The notes under the pieces were generated by a model that saw only the letters and a list, made by a program, of their open reading frames with translations, made no database searches and was not told where the DNA came from. Shown here piece after piece: positions 25,501 through 33,381 of a stretch of 64,000 nucleotides of DNA (position 1 is the first letter of the stretch; every line of letters begins with the position of its first letter). Origin of the DNA: JBBDIP01 sp050260675 (GTDB taxonomy: Bacteria > Bacillota > Sulfobacillia > Fermentithermobacillales > Fermentithermobacillaceae); contig JBLNCN010000011.1 in assembly GCA_050260675.1 (NCBI GenBank), forward strand, positions 620,001 to 684,000. Direction: 5' to 3'. Made by a program: the position numbers and the translations under genes.

Positions 25501-25509
25501 GGGATCTCA

Positions 25510-25570
25510 CCTTCCGCAAGTGGAGTTCGACAACCAATTCGATATGCATACCACTTCGACACGCGGAAGG
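25510..25570 (-). promoter_or_regulatory. 5' UTR stem-loop overlapping the SD of the S9 peptidase
   Basis: In the mRNA, CCTTCCGC (25570-25563) can pair with GCGGAAGG (25517-25510), continued after a 6-base bulge by AAGTGG/CCACTT. The downstream arm includes the first part of the SD (AAGGTGAG, 25513-25506). Folding would therefore hide the ribosome-binding site, suggesting translational control. This is inference from base pairing only. Confidence 0.45.
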
Positions 25571-25688
25571 GTGCTACCTGCGGAAAGCCGCAACGCCAAA
25601 GCGGAGCGTCAGCCGATCGCTCGGGGCTCTCTGGGGATTCGCCCCGGGATCAACCGGCAACGCTCCGTTCCCTACCGCATCACGGCTT

Positions 25689-25787
25689 TCAGTCACCGAA
25701 ACCGAACACGAGCAGGATGAGGATAAGGAAAAGCAAGAAGGCCCAATTGGTGCCGGTGGCCTCAAGGGTGGTCGGATTCCCGCCCAT
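25689..25787 (-). CDS. 32-residue hydrophobic protein, probably sporulation-associated
   Basis: Short open frame with ATG at 25787. It is preceded by GGGAGGAGG at ideal distance and, upstream of that, by a sequence matching a sigma-K promoter. The product starts MGGNPTTLEATGTNWAF and continues as a single hydrophobic helix ending VFGFGD. This layout, a short Gly/Asn-rich head and one helix rich in Leu/Ile/Phe, resembles the tiny YjcZ-type spore proteins, although exact family membership cannot be shown by eye. It lies alone in the 466-base gap between the S9 peptidase and the HD-GYP gene; the rest of that gap has structured inverted repeats (25608-25670) and no other gene. Confidence 0.7.
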   Translation of the reverse strand: MGGNPTTLEATGTNWAFLLFLILILLVFGFGD

Positions 25788-25817
25788 TCCACCACCTCCT
25801 CCCGCAGGACACTGGGC

Positions 25818-25846
25818 TATCCTATGCTCCGCGCTAACCTCAGGTT
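25818..25846 (-). promoter_or_regulatory. Putative sigma-K promoter of the 32-residue protein
   Basis: On the minus strand AACC, a 16-base spacer and CATAGGATA match the sigma-K consensus (mACm, 16-17 bases, CATAnnnTA) exactly. It ends about 30 bases before the ATG, leaving a short leader with the SD. This predicts late mother-cell expression. Confidence 0.55.
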
Positions 25847-25966
25847 ACATAAGAGATGGACAAGGAGTGAGGCACGCAGCAGAGCATATCGCGGCAAGAG
25901 TGTGGTGGGGCGCAGTATGTCATGGCGCGGTGAGTGCCCGGGCGATGCGCGCGGGAGAGGACGGCA

Positions 25967-27160
25967 CTACTGAACGATGTCGCTCGCCAGCCCCGAAGCG
26001 GACAGAATCTCGGTCTCAAGAGAGGCCGCGTACCAGTCCAGATAGCTCACAATTCGGACATTTATCTCGGCCAAGAGGTTGATCGTGCGGGGAGTCGTGT
26101 AGAACCTCCCGTCGGCGGCCTTTACGGCGACTACCACGGGCCGGTCGAGCGCCCGGGGATTCAGTTTCTTCACTATGGCAGTCTCCCCGGTCGAGAGCTT
26201 GACGCCGGTCGCTACGGGGAACGGGGCCACCACTTTGCTGAACGCCTGGGTGACCTCAGGGTCGAACAGTATCCCGGAGTTCTCAAGCACGAAAGCCAGT
26301 CCGTTGAAAGGATGAGTGGCCTTCTTGTACGGCCTGTCCGACGTCATGGCATCAAAGACGTCGCACACGGCGCAAATCCTGGCGTACTTGAGGACTTCCC
26401 TCTCCTTAAGGCCCCGCGGGTACCCGCTGCCGTCCCAGCGCTCGTGGTGCTGGTACGCTACGTGGGCCGTGAGCAGGCCGAGCTCCGTCTTCCTCAGGAT
26501 CTCGAATCCGGCCTCCGGGTGGGTCTGAACCCGCTCGAATTCCTCCGGGGTAAGGTCGCCCTCCTTGCCCCATATCTGGGCCGAGACCGCCGTCTTGCCG
26601 ATGTCGTGGAGCAAGGCGCCGGCCCCCAGTTCCTTCAGCTCGTTAGGCTTCAGGCCGAGCATCTTCCCCACTACCAGGCAGTTGAGGGCAACCTGCACAG
26701 AATGCGCAAAGGAGTAGTCGTGAAGCGACTTGATATCGACCAGTCCGATGAGGACCTCGGGCTTGGACATTACCTCGTTGACCAGGAGTTCTGCAGCCTT
26801 GGCAACCCTGAGAGTCATCTCGTGCCGGTGTTTGGCCATCATAACCTGGCCAGGCCGGTGGACCTCCGCAAACGGGGCCTGAAGCGACAGACGCTGGGCG
26901 GCCATAGCCTCTTCTCTCATCAGGTCTGTGATGCAGCGGGTAACTTCCTGACGGGTCTCCAAGCTGACAAGTTCGGGGAGATCGACGTCCCCAAAAGCGT
27001 CGGCGATGTACACGGCGCTGTAGCCTTGCCTTATCAGGAGGTCCAAGAGCCTTTGGTGGAGGGTGATCCCGGCAGCAATGACCAAGCGGCCGCTCGGATC
27101 GAATATGGAGCGACCCAACCGCATTCCGGGCTTCACTAGCTGAGTGGGCAGGATCCTCAT
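25967..27160 (-). CDS. HD-GYP domain cyclic di-GMP phosphodiesterase
   Basis: Probable cytosolic phosphodiesterase that degrades cyclic di-GMP. The 397-residue product has an N-terminal beta-rich region of the DUF3391-like kind (MRILPTQLVKPGMRLGRSIF), a central HD-GYP domain with HSVQVALNCLVVGKMLG, ALLHDIGKTAVS, HPEAGFEIL and HHERWDGSGYPRGL, and DVFDAMTSDRPYKKA. A C-terminal PilZ-like or small beta domain may follow (about 310-380). The GYP motif is GSGYP here, a common active variant. No transmembrane segment. It may oppose the nearby GGDEF protein. Confidence 0.93.
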   Translation of the reverse strand: MRILPTQLVKPGMRLGRSIFDPSGRLVIAAGITLHQRLLDLLIRQGYSAVYIADAFGDVDLPELVSLETRQEVTRCITDLMREEAMAAQRLSLQAPFAEVHRPGQVMMAKHRHEMTLRVAKAAELLVNEVMSKPEVLIGLVDIKSLHDYSFAHSVQVALNCLVVGKMLGLKPNELKELGAGALLHDIGKTAVSAQIWGKEGDLTPEEFERVQTHPEAGFEILRKTELGLLTAHVAYQHHERWDGSGYPRGLKEREVLKYARICAVCDVFDAMTSDRPYKKATHPFNGLAFVLENSGILFDPEVTQAFSKVVAPFPVATGVKLSTGETAIVKKLNPRALDRPVVVAVKAADGRFYTTPRTINLLAEINVRIVSYLDWYAASLETEILSASGLASDIVQ

Positions 27161-27228
27161 GCCTTCGCTAACCCCCCTCTGAATAGTTCGGATGATATGG
27201 CGGATATTTGAGGGATGCTGCGTACAAA

Positions 27229-27257
27229 TTGCGCAGTCTTACGAAGCGGGGTATAAT
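27229..27257 (+). promoter_or_regulatory. Sigma-A promoter of the valS leader
   Basis: TTGCGC, a 17-base spacer and a perfect TATAAT. Transcription is expected to start near 27264, giving a leader of about 250 bases. Confidence 0.75.
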
Positions 27258-27263
27258 ACGGCA

Positions 27264-27498
27264 AACTACTCGAGATCCCATGAGAGGGAGGAGTAGGTGG
27301 GATTTCTCCCTAAGAGAGCGGGACGAACGGTGCGAGTCCCGCGGGAAGAGCCCGCCGAAGGTCGCCCTTGAGGACGGGGCCGGGAGGCCCCGCGTCTGCC
27401 GCGTTAAGGCCGTAGAGCGCCGGCGACTCTAGCCGGAAACAAGGTGGTACCGCGATTTTGGCCCCATCGCCCTTGTGGCGAGGGGGCCATTAACTTTT
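27264..27498 (+). ncRNA. T-box riboswitch (tRNA-Val sensing) upstream of valS
   Basis: Leader with the T-box core AAGGTGGTACCGCG at 27441-27454, which pairs with the CCA end of uncharged tRNA. The Stem I distal region (AAGAGAGCGGG then GGTGCGAG) is recognisable. A GTC valine codon at 27361-27363, in the context CGAAG-GTC-GCC, is the likely specifier. It predicts read-through of the terminator when uncharged tRNA-Val accumulates. Confidence 0.93.
27459..27489 (+). terminator. T-box attenuator of valS
   Basis: Stem TGGCCCC-ATCGCC with its complement, one internal mismatch, followed by TTAACTTTT. It lies immediately after the T-box core and 29 bases before the valS ATG. Confidence 0.88.
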
Positions 27499-27517
27499 GC
27501 GAGTGAGGGTGATACTG

Positions 27518-30181
27518 ATGAAGGAACCTCTGGCAAAGGCATATGAACCCAAAGCCTTCGAGGACAAATGGTACGCGTACTGGGATGAAAACGGCCTCTT
27601 CGGGGCTAAGGTCTCTCCGGGCAAACCCAGGTTCTCGCTGGTGATACCTCCCCCCAACGTGACCGGGTCGCTTCACATCGGGCACGCCCTCGATGAGACC
27701 CTCCAGGACATCCTGGTGAGATATGCCCGCATGCAGGGGCTGGAGACCCTGTGGGTCCCCGGCACCGACCACGCGTCTATCGCTACCCACGCCAAGATAG
27801 AAGAGCTGCTGGCCAATGAAGGCACCTCCCGCTGGCAATTGGGACGCGAGAAGTTCATGGAGCGGGCGTGGCAGTGGAAGGACAAGTACGGTCACATCAT
27901 CAACGACCAGATCAGGAAGCTCGGTTCGTCGTGCGACTGGAGCCGCGAGAGGTTCACCATGGACGAGGGCTGCTCCAAAGCGGTAACCGAGGTATTCGTG
28001 CGCCTCTACGAGAAGGGCCTCATCTACAAAGGCAACTACATGGTGAACTTCTGCCCGGGATGCAACACGGTTATATCCGATATTGAAGTGGAACACGAGG
28101 AAGAGCAGGGCTCCCTGTGGTACATCCGCTATCCCCTGGAGGGGTCCGACCGGTTCATCGAGGTCGCGACCACCAGGCCGGAGACCATGCTCGGCGATAC
28201 CGCAGTCGCGGTGAGTCCCAAGGACCCCAGGTACAAGGGTCTCGAAGGAAAGTACGCGATCCTTCCCATCGTCGGACGGCGGCTGCCCATAATCTACGAC
28301 GACCTGGTGGACCCGGCGTTCGGTACCGGCGCGGTCAAAGTCACGCCCGCTCACTCCCCTGAGGACTTTGAGATGGGCAAGACCCACAACCTGGAGTTTG
28401 TGACCGTCATCGATACCACCGGCAAGATGGTGGACGTCGGCAAGTACACGGGTATGGACCGCTACGATTGCCGGAAGGCTCTCGTCAAGGACCTTGAGGA
28501 GCAGGGCTTCCTTGTGAAGACAGAGGGCTATAAGCACTCTGTGGGCCACTGCCATAGGTGCGACTCGACCATTGAGCCGCTCATCTCGGAGCAGTGGTAC
28601 GTGAAGATGAAACCCCTTGCCGAGCCGGCCATTGAGGCGGTCAAGAACGGCGACATCACGTTCGTGCCCGAAAGGTTCACAAAAGTGTATCTGAACTGGA
28701 TGGAGAACATCCACGATTGGTGCATCTCGAGGCAGCTGTGGTGGGGACACCGGATCCCGGCCTACTACTGCGACGGCTGCGGCAAGATGACCGTATCCAG
28801 GGAACCGATAGACAAATGCCCGGACTGCGGCGGAACGGTGAGACAGGACGAGGACGTACTGGACACGTGGTTCTCGTCGGGCCTGTGGCCGTTCTCAACG
28901 TTGGGCTGGCCTGAGAACACCCCGGACTTTCAGTACTTCTTCCCCACGGACGTGTTGGCGACCGGCTATGACCTCATCTTCTTCTGGGTCGCAAGGATGA
29001 TCTTCCTGTCGTTGGAATTCACGGGACGTTCTCCATTCCACCACGTGGTCTTCCACGGCATGGTCAGGGACGCCCAGGGACGCAAGATGTCCAAGAGCCT
29101 CGGCAACGGCATAGATCCTCTTGACGTGGTGAGCAAATTCGGCGCCGACGCACTCCGGATAGCGCTGACTACCGGGACGGCCATGGGCAACGACATGCGG
29201 CTCTATGACGAGAAGGTGGAGGGCGCCCGCAACTTCTGCAACAAACTGTGGAACGCGTCCCGCTACGTCCTCTTGAACCTGGAAGGTTCCGAGGGAGAGC
29301 CCAAGTGGACGCCTCCTACGGGAACAGTCCACCCCAAGAGCGCGTCAGGAAAGTGGATTCTGTCTCGGCTGGAACACACCGTTGCCGCCGTACGGGATGC
29401 GCTCGACAGGTTCGAGCCCGGCGACGCCATCGGGTTCCTCATGGACTTCATATGGAACCAGTTCTGCGACTGGTACATCGAGATATCCAAGCTCGACTTG
29501 GCGTCGCCGGAGATGAGCAAAGAGACAAAGGACGTGCTATGGACGGTGCTAAGGGACTCTCTGGCGATGCTCCATCCCTTCGCCCCGTTCGTGACCGAGG
29601 AGCTGTGGGAGCACCTCCCGGGCAGGTCCGATGGCCCTCTGGGAGCGCTTATCGTCTCTCCCTTCCCCCGGGTAGGCACGCACAAGGTGGAGCCGGAAGC
29701 CGAGGAGGAAATCGAGGCGCTGATAGAGGCGACAAAGACCATCCGTAATATGAGGGCCGAGGTGAATGTTCCAACCGGGCGGAAGGCAAGGGCCGTAATC
29801 GCTGCCGACGACCCGGCTGCCTGGAAACGCAGGATCCCGTACATCAGCCGGCTAGCGTGGGCGGAACCGCTGGAAGTGATCGCGCGGGGCACATCCGGAA
29901 AGATAGGGCAGGCTCTTGCGGGGGTCATGAAAGGCGCGGACATATACCTTCCGCTTGCGGGCGTCATCGACCTCGATAAAGAGATCGCCAGGCTGGAGAA
30001 AGCTGTTGCGGACCTTAAGGCTGACATCGAGAGGACCGGCGCCAGGCTCGAGGACCCGTCCTTCCTGGACAAGGCCCCGCAGCACATCGTCGAGGCTCAG
30101 CGTAAGCGGTATGCCGAAGAGGGCGAGAAAGCCCGCGCGCTTGAAGCCAGGATATCAACTCTTCTTAGGGCCAAGGAGTAG
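27518..30181 (+). CDS. valS: Valine--tRNA ligase
   Basis: Class I aminoacyl-tRNA synthetase charging tRNA-Val. The 887-residue product has HIGH at 53-56 (NVTGSLHIGHALDET), the CP1 editing domain (VATTRPETMLGDTAVAV, GTGAVKVTPAHSPEDFEMG), zinc-type cysteines (YYCDGCGKMTV...CPDCGG), KMSKS at 523-527 and the C-terminal coiled-coil arm (from about 815, DKEIARLEKAVADLK). The ATG at 27518 has GAGGGTG just upstream; an in-frame TTG seven codons earlier lies in the attenuator tail and is unlikely. Regulated by the T-box leader and followed closely by folC. Confidence 0.98.
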   Translation: MKEPLAKAYEPKAFEDKWYAYWDENGLFGAKVSPGKPRFSLVIPPPNVTGSLHIGHALDETLQDILVRYARMQGLETLWVPGTDHASIATHAKIEELLANEGTSRWQLGREKFMERAWQWKDKYGHIINDQIRKLGSSCDWSRERFTMDEGCSKAVTEVFVRLYEKGLIYKGNYMVNFCPGCNTVISDIEVEHEEEQGSLWYIRYPLEGSDRFIEVATTRPETMLGDTAVAVSPKDPRYKGLEGKYAILPIVGRRLPIIYDDLVDPAFGTGAVKVTPAHSPEDFEMGKTHNLEFVTVIDTTGKMVDVGKYTGMDRYDCRKALVKDLEEQGFLVKTEGYKHSVGHCHRCDSTIEPLISEQWYVKMKPLAEPAIEAVKNGDITFVPERFTKVYLNWMENIHDWCISRQLWWGHRIPAYYCDGCGKMTVSREPIDKCPDCGGTVRQDEDVLDTWFSSGLWPFSTLGWPENTPDFQYFFPTDVLATGYDLIFFWVARMIFLSLEFTGRSPFHHVVFHGMVRDAQGRKMSKSLGNGIDPLDVVSKFGADALRIALTTGTAMGNDMRLYDEKVEGARNFCNKLWNASRYVLLNLEGSEGEPKWTPPTGTVHPKSASGKWILSRLEHTVAAVRDALDRFEPGDAIGFLMDFIWNQFCDWYIEISKLDLASPEMSKETKDVLWTVLRDSLAMLHPFAPFVTEELWEHLPGRSDGPLGALIVSPFPRVGTHKVEPEAEEEIEALIEATKTIRNMRAEVNVPTGRKARAVIAADDPAAWKRRIPYISRLAWAEPLEVIARGTSGKIGQALAGVMKGADIYLPLAGVIDLDKEIARLEKAVADLKADIERTGARLEDPSFLDKAPQHIVEAQRKRYAEEGEKARALEARISTLLRAKE

Positions 30182-30188
30182 TCGCCAC

Positions 30189-31547
30189 ATGAGCGCTAGC
30201 GAACACGGGGAATATGGGAAAGCTCTTGACTGGATCCACAGCACCATGCGGTTTGGGTCCAAACTGGAGCTCTCGCGGATAGAGAGCCTCCTTTCCCTTT
30301 TGGGAAACCCGGAGAAGGACCAGGAGTACATCCACGTCGCAGGCACCAACGGCAAAGGCTCGGTGACAGCCATGGTCGCTTCAGCCCTGGCTGCCTGCGG
30401 CTATCGCACCGGGATGTACATCTCGCCGTACCTGGAGGACTTCAGGGAGAGGATCGTGCTGAACCGCCGCATGATACCACGGGAGGACCTCACAGCCCTC
30501 ACAGTCGAGGTCAGGGCCGCAGTCGAGCGGATGGTGGACTCCGGCATCGATCACCCCACCGAATTCGAGGTCATCACTGCCTTGGCCCTCCTCTATTACT
30601 CGAGGAACCACGCCGACTACGTCTCCCTCGAAGTAGGTCTGGGCGGAAGGTTTGATGCGACTAACGTGGTGACGCCGGCTGTATCCACGATCACCACGAT
30701 CTCGTTCGACCACATGGACCGTCTGGGCGATACGCTGGGCAAGATCGCTTTCGAGAAAGCGGGCATCGTGAAACCGGGAGTGCCGGTCGTAACGGGAGTC
30801 ACGGCTGAAGAGCCTCTTGCAGTGATCCGGCGCAAGGCGGACGAAGCAGGCTCTCCCCTGTATCTGGTTGCCCAATCAAGGAAGGCGGACGTGACCTGGG
30901 AGGAAGTCTCGTATGACATGAACGGCCAGGTCGTGAACGTGTTCGGACCGGGATTCGAGTACAGGGACCTTCGGATACCTCTCCTGGGCCGCCATCAACA
31001 GCAGAACGCGGCCATGGCCGTAGCCTCTTTGGAACTCGCGCGCCCGCGGACCCGCCTGGGCAAGATCTACCTGGATAGAGCGGCAGTCGCTCACGGCATA
31101 TCCACTACCGTCTGGCCGGGACGCCTGGAGGTGCTGTCGCATCGTCCCACGGTCATCCTGGACGGCGCCCACAACCCCGACGGCGCAAAGGTTCTGGCGG
31201 AGGCCATGGCGTCGGTTCCGCGCAAGCGGCTTATCTGCGTCCTCGGCATACTGGGGGACAAGTCCTACAAGGAAGCGACCGCCACAATAGGCCCTGCGTG
31301 CGATGAAGTGATCGTCACCCGGCCCGACACCCCTAGGGCGCTTGATCCGGAGGTCCTCGCGCAGGAGGCAGGCAAGTACGCCCCGGTTACGCTGGTCGAA
31401 CCGGACATCGGGAAGGCGTTGGATACTGCCCTGGCGAAAGCTACGGCAGACGATGTGGTGCTATGCTGCGGTTCTCTGTACCTGGTCGGGCCGGCTAGAA
31501 CCCACTTGCGCGGAAGGCTCGGCATGATCGGGGACGGAATCGAATAA
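30189..31547 (+). CDS. folC: Folylpolyglutamate synthase / dihydrofolate synthase
   Basis: Mur-ligase-fold ATP enzyme adding glutamate to (dihydro)folate. The 452-residue product has VAGTNGKGSVTAMVASAL (P loop), the folate region YISPYLEDFRERI, FEVITALALLYY, EVGLGGRFDATNVV, FDHMDRLG and the C-terminal ILDGAHNPDGAKVL. ATG at 30189 is served by AGGAG overlapping the valS stop, so it is translationally linked; valS-folC is a conserved pair in Bacillota. A longer upstream frame overlaps valS and was discarded. Confidence 0.96.
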   Translation: MSASEHGEYGKALDWIHSTMRFGSKLELSRIESLLSLLGNPEKDQEYIHVAGTNGKGSVTAMVASALAACGYRTGMYISPYLEDFRERIVLNRRMIPREDLTALTVEVRAAVERMVDSGIDHPTEFEVITALALLYYSRNHADYVSLEVGLGGRFDATNVVTPAVSTITTISFDHMDRLGDTLGKIAFEKAGIVKPGVPVVTGVTAEEPLAVIRRKADEAGSPLYLVAQSRKADVTWEEVSYDMNGQVVNVFGPGFEYRDLRIPLLGRHQQQNAAMAVASLELARPRTRLGKIYLDRAAVAHGISTTVWPGRLEVLSHRPTVILDGAHNPDGAKVLAEAMASVPRKRLICVLGILGDKSYKEATATIGPACDEVIVTRPDTPRALDPEVLAQEAGKYAPVTLVEPDIGKALDTALAKATADDVVLCCGSLYLVGPARTHLRGRLGMIGDGIE

Positions 31548-31591
31548 GCATTGACTGGTTAGGCATTTTCCGTATTCGGAGGAGGACTTCG

Positions 31592-32077
31592 TTGCTCTTT
31601 CGCCCAGTCGAGGCCCCATCTGACGGGCAGGCGGTCCGGTACCAGACGGTGAACCCGCTGCTCGGGTTCTCGCTGGATCGGGCCTCCGTTCGCGATTATC
31701 AGGTGTTTGGCGACAGGGAGGCATTCCGGGAGTACTACGGAGACGTAGAGCCGTCGGAATCAAAGATCGCAGATGCGGATTTTGACCGGAATTATCTGGT
31801 TGCCATACATCAAGGTCTCTGTCCTACTGGAGGCTACAGCATCCGAGTGGTGTCGGTCCGGGCGCAACCGGGTGCGGTCACCGTGACTGTGGACTTCCAG
31901 GAGCCGGGACCCCTGGACATCGTGACTATGGCGATGACAACGCCGCGCCTCTTTCTACTGGTGCCGCGTCGCCGGGGAACGCGGAGCCCGGTATTCCGAT
32001 TCCGGGCACCTGACGGCTCGCCCCTGGCAGAACGCAGGCCAGTGTACGGAAAGGCGGCGCCAAAAGCTCAAAAGTGA
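31592..32077 (+). CDS. PrcB C-terminal domain protein
   Basis: 161-residue protein whose second half matches the PrcB_C fold: a conserved NYLVAIHQGLCPTGGYSIRV followed by beta strands and a TTPRLFLLVPRR end. PrcB of Treponema binds and stabilises a serine protease; most homologues are uncharacterised. No signal peptide is visible. TTG start at 31592 with GGAGGAGG upstream. It lies 44 bases after folC and just before the SPOR protein, probably co-transcribed. Confidence 0.75.
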   Translation: MLFRPVEAPSDGQAVRYQTVNPLLGFSLDRASVRDYQVFGDREAFREYYGDVEPSESKIADADFDRNYLVAIHQGLCPTGGYSIRVVSVRAQPGAVTVTVDFQEPGPLDIVTMAMTTPRLFLLVPRRRGTRSPVFRFRAPDGSPLAERRPVYGKAAPKAQK

Positions 32078-32109
32078 AATGCAAGTTGTGAGAAGGAGGT
32101 GCAGAGTCC

Positions 32110-32946
32110 ATGCGGAGGACCCGTCTGGGAGGGGGCCGTGTTATGACCCAGAGACTCATTTTCGTGGTCATAGCGCTGGCTTTTGTGGGTTCCGGCTACC
32201 TCATCGGCAGGTACTTCCTGGCGTCGCTCTTGCAGAGGCCAGCAGGCGGCGAGCCGGTGACCAAACCCAATGACCCGGCGCAGGGCACAACTGCAACCCT
32301 ACAGGTTGAGACCAAGCCTGTATCGTTGTACAGAGTTCAGGTAGGAGCCTTCTCGACCAAGGAGAACGCCGATAAGGTCGCGGGACAGGTCCAGGGTAAG
32401 GGCGTTGGTGCCGCAGTCGCAGCCCCTGACCCCTTGTACAAGGTTTACTGCGGCGCGGCTGCCTCCAAGGAGGCCGGGGAGAAACTGGCGCAGAGCGCCA
32501 AGAGCAAACTGGCCGGCAGCGTGATAGGCAAGAATGAGACGCTGTATGTTGCCAGCGTTACGATGGCCTCGCGATCGTTCACGCTTTCAGGCGAAAAGGC
32601 ACTGGCGGAAAAACTCCAGAGCGCGTTTGCCAAGGCCGACAACGCGGTTCAATCGCTCCTTTCCTTCTGGGACGCGCTGTACCTCGGAAAGCAGAACACT
32701 GTTGATCTCGCTTCCATGGAGACCGACATAACCGCACTAAAGAGCGATCTGACCGCCGCTACCCCCAGCAGTGAGCTCTCGGCGGCCCACGCTTCCGCGG
32801 TGAAGATCGTCGAGGACCTCTCGGCAGCGGTTAAGAGCGCAAAGGAAGCCGCCGGCGGAGACTCGTCCAAGGCGGCTGAGGGGGCCACGGCTCTCATTCG
32901 CGCTCTCGATACCTACGCGCAGGAACTGAAAAAACTGTCTCCGTAG
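32110..32946 (+). CDS. SPOR domain membrane protein
   Basis: 278-residue protein with a membrane anchor (about 15-38), a low-complexity linker, a SPOR domain (about 73-150, starting YRVQVGAFSTKENADKVAGQV) and an Ala/Ser/Lys-rich helical C-terminal region (about 165-275). SPOR domains bind septal, denuded peptidoglycan, so a role in cell division or the spore envelope is plausible. Perfect AAGGAGGTG SD before the ATG. The folC-SPOR adjacency is seen in several clostridial genomes (SPOR after folC resembles the Bacillus folC-spoIIB region). Confidence 0.85.
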   Translation: MRRTRLGGGRVMTQRLIFVVIALAFVGSGYLIGRYFLASLLQRPAGGEPVTKPNDPAQGTTATLQVETKPVSLYRVQVGAFSTKENADKVAGQVQGKGVGAAVAAPDPLYKVYCGAAASKEAGEKLAQSAKSKLAGSVIGKNETLYVASVTMASRSFTLSGEKALAEKLQSAFAKADNAVQSLLSFWDALYLGKQNTVDLASMETDITALKSDLTAATPSSELSAAHASAVKIVEDLSAAVKSAKEAAGGDSSKAAEGATALIRALDTYAQELKKLSP

Positions 32947-32977
32947 CGCCAGCAATAGAAGAGTGCTCGAACAGTAG

Positions 32978-33029
32978 AGGCGCTGTCGCGCGGTGGGCAC
33001 CGGTTGCCCGCCTGTCGTCGGCAGCGCCT
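32978..33029 (+). other. Structured inverted repeat after the SPOR gene
   Basis: Outer stem AGGCGCTG/CAGCGCCT and inner stem GGTGGGCA/TGCCCGCC enclosing CCGGT. It may be a factor-dependent terminator; no T tract follows, and the last base touches the rpsT -35. Confidence 0.4.
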
Positions 33030-33058
33030 TGCACATGTTTTATGCAGCGTGGTAATAT
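33029..33058 (+). promoter_or_regulatory. Putative sigma-A promoter of rpsT
   Basis: TTGCAC, an 18-base spacer and TAATAT, 35 bases before the rpsT start. Confidence 0.6.
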
Positions 33059-33093
33059 GCAAAGGTTACGAAGCATTGGTGGAGGTGCCGTTT

Positions 33094-33345
33094 TTGGCTA
33101 ACATACGTTCTAGCGAGAAGGATATCCGCAGGTCCGAGAAGCGCCGTCAGCGCAACATGGAAGTAAGATCGGCTGTGCGGACCTACATTCGCCATTTCAG
33201 GGAAGCTGCTACCACCGGGGATGACGAGAAGAAGCAGGCGTCCTACAAGGTCGCTCAGGCCGCCATCGACAAAGCAGTAAACAAGGGCGTACTGAAGGCT
33301 GGGACCGCCGCTCGGTACAAATCCAGGCTGGCAGCCCTACTGTAG
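33094..33345 (+). CDS. rpsT: 30S ribosomal protein S20
   Basis: Basic protein binding the 5' domain of 16S rRNA. The 83-residue product starts (L)ANIRSSEKDIRRSEKRRQRN and ends AARYKSRLAAL, as expected for S20; length is normal. The TTG at 33094 is preceded by GGAGGTG; an upstream in-frame ATG at 33004 precedes the promoter and can be dismissed. It faces holA convergently; in Bacillus the two genes are likewise adjacent and oppositely oriented. Confidence 0.96.
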   Translation: MANIRSSEKDIRRSEKRRQRNMEVRSAVRTYIRHFREAATTGDDEKKQASYKVAQAAIDKAVNKGVLKAGTAARYKSRLAALL

Positions 33346-33353
33346 GCGGTAGG

Positions 33354-33380
33354 CAAGACCAGAGCGACAGCGAAGGTCTT
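33354..33380. terminator. Weak hairpin between rpsT and holA
   Basis: CAAGACC pairs with GGTCTTG across a 13-base loop, followed by TTAAG. It sits in the 36-base convergent gap and could serve rpsT. Confidence 0.4.
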
Positions 33381-33381
33381 G

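Noticed and set aside
27404..28750. Minus-strand open frame of 448 codons
   Set aside because: Antisense to valS and its T-box; no SD or family features.
33004..33093. N-terminal extension of ribosomal protein S20
   Set aside because: It would begin upstream of the promoter; the TTG at 33094 has the SD and gives the family's normal start.
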